NCBI RefSeq assembly: GCF_017307495.1
Contig: NZ_JAFKHE010000019.1
Location: forward strand, 124,001-188,000
From: Devosia sp.
GTDB lineage: Bacteria; Pseudomonadota; Alphaproteobacteria; Rhizobiales; Devosiaceae
Reading direction: 5' to 3'
Length of the DNA stretch: 64,000 nt
Under the pieces are notes generated by a model. It saw only the letters and a list, made by a program, of their open reading frames with translations. It had not been told where the DNA came from and made no database searches. This document shows, in pieces, positions 63,126 to 64,000 of this stretch (its first letter is position 1; every line of letters begins with the position of its first letter). The position numbers and the translations under genes were made by a program.

Positions 63126-63147
63126 TCCACCCGCGCCGGAGGTGCCC

Positions 63148-64000
63148 ATGCTTAGACTGGTGACGGCAATCGTGGCTGCGGGCCTCAGTCTGCCAGTCTT
63201 GGCGGGGGAGGGTGGCGATATCGCGCTGCGCCATCTCTATGCCGGTACTGCCCCAGCCGGAATCGCCGAACTCGGTGATCGCCCGGATGCCGAGTCGCGT
63301 TTCGGCAAGGGGCTGCTGCAGTTCGCCCAGGCGGTGCAGAACCTCGGCCAGGCCCTCTACCGGCACGGCTACGACCTGACGGACCGGGTGCGCGGTCCGA
63401 TGTTGATCCGCATCCCGATCAATCCCGCGCCCGAGCCGATCGACTACGAGAAGCTCCGAGCCGTCCTTGCGTCCCTGGTCAGCGACCTGGATGTGGCGCA
63501 GGCGACCCTGCTCCAGGCGGGAGTGGCCGGCAACTATGTGATCCCGGTCGACGTGCTGAAGGTCGCCATCGACATCGACGGCAACGGTGTGGCCGGGGAG
63601 GGCGAGAATATCGGCGCCATCATCGGTCCGTCGCTGGGTGTCACGTCGGTACCGGCAGGCTCCGCGCCGGCGGCTGGCGAGCCTGCAGCAGTGGTGCTTG
63701 GGCTTGATCGCGCCGATGCGATCTGGATGGCGGGTTACGCCAACATCGTTGCAGCGGAAGCCGAATTCCTGCTCGCGCACGACTTCAGCCCGCTGCTCGA
63801 GACGCTGCTGCCGCGGCTGTTTCCAAAAGCTGGCCTGGCGACGGATGTCCTTACCGAGCCGACGCGACCGCGCGGCCGGTACGACTACCTCAATCCTAAC
63901 GAACTCGGCCTCATCGCCGATCTCATCGCGGCCATCCACACCATGGATTGGCCGGTCGTCGACAGGGCCCGGCTCAAGTCGGTGCAGGCGCGGCTGAAGG
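63148..64000 (+). CDS. Secreted hypothetical protein with an EF-hand-like loop (truncated by window edge)
   Basis: An open frame of 284 codons runs from the ATG at 63148 to the end of the window without a stop. GGAGG lies about five bases upstream (CGGAGGTGCCCATG). The N-terminus MLRLVTAIVAAGLSLPVLAG is a signal peptide. The mature part contains VAIDIDGNGVAGEGENIGAI, a DxDGNG-type calcium-binding loop, preceded and followed by helices (DLDVAQATLLQAG, LLETLLPRLFP). I do not recognise the family; it is probably periplasmic. It begins 22 bases after ligA. Confidence 0.78.
   Translation, partial: MLRLVTAIVAAGLSLPVLAGEGGDIALRHLYAGTAPAGIAELGDRPDAESRFGKGLLQFAQAVQNLGQALYRHGYDLTDRVRGPMLIRIPINPAPEPIDYEKLRAVLASLVSDLDVAQATLLQAGVAGNYVIPVDVLKVAIDIDGNGVAGEGENIGAIIGPSLGVTSVPAGSAPAAGEPAAVVLGLDRADAIWMAGYANIVAAEAEFLLAHDFSPLLETLLPRLFPKAGLATDVLTEPTRPRGRYDYLNPNELGLIADLIAAIHTMDWPVVDRARLKSVQARLK

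Overview
The window is GC-rich and gene-dense. It looks like a chromosomal segment of an alphaproteobacterium of the order Hyphomicrobiales (Rhizobiales). The evidence is the long FtsZ with its C-terminal peptide, the TTAACG boxes upstream of ftsZ, DUF2336 and DUF29 proteins, a class A RNase P RNA next to the dcw cluster, and ORFs joined by ATGA overlaps. A Devosia-like genus is an inference, not shown. No rRNA, tRNA, CRISPR array, prophage or complete insertion sequence was seen.

Layout. (1) 1-4.4 kb: the end of a glycogen operon (glgA 3' part, pgm, glgX). (2) 4.5-16.7 kb: a urease locus on the minus strand, transcribed ureD, ureA, ureB, ureC, ureE, ureF, DUF3995 gene, ureG. It is broken into three pieces. 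Between ureB and ureC lie a diheme cytochrome c, two small secreted proteins and an unknown gene. Between ureC and ureE lie DUF29, SDR, sulfotransferase and MliC-like genes. A third small secreted protein lies divergent from ureD. The three secreted proteins look like diverged paralogues. UreF carries about 40 extra residues encoded by a palindromic repeat. (3) 17.6-29.1 kb: housekeeping and accessory genes, including an ankyrin protein, an FdhF/YdeP molybdo-oxidoreductase, EttA, a DpnI-like methyl-directed restriction enzyme, trans-aconitate methyltransferase, NnrU-like, RarD and MOSC proteins. (4) 29.1-35.7 kb: divergent oxyR-katG, a DUF2336 gene, and a SahR-like ArsR-methyltransferase regulator coupled to metF behind a perfect palindrome. 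(5) 36.7-38.6 kb: a DjlA-like J-domain protein, rnpB and a VapBC toxin-antitoxin pair. (6) 38.7-58 kb: the division and cell-wall (dcw) cluster rsmH-ftsL-ftsI-murE-murF-mraY-[GIY-YIG]-ftsW-murG-murC-murB-ddl-ftsQ-ftsA-[acetyltransferase]-ftsZ-lpxC, followed by bamD. mraZ and murD are missing from their usual places. (7) 59-64 kb: recN-ligA and the start of a secreted protein that runs off the window.

A family of composite palindromic repeats (about 75-80 bp, hairpins of the type GTCATCCC..CGAAAG..GGGATCC) sits in many intergenic gaps: near glgX, in the urease locus, on both sides of the GIY-YIG gene that occupies the murD position, before ftsZ and before recN. The breaks in normally conserved operons coincide with these repeats in several places.

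The dcw genes together build the peptidoglycan precursor (MurE/F/C/B, Ddl, MraY, MurG) and the divisome (FtsL/I/W/Q/A/Z). The urease genes encode a nickel urease with its UreDEFG maturation system. OxyR probably controls KatG, and the SahR-like protein probably controls metF.
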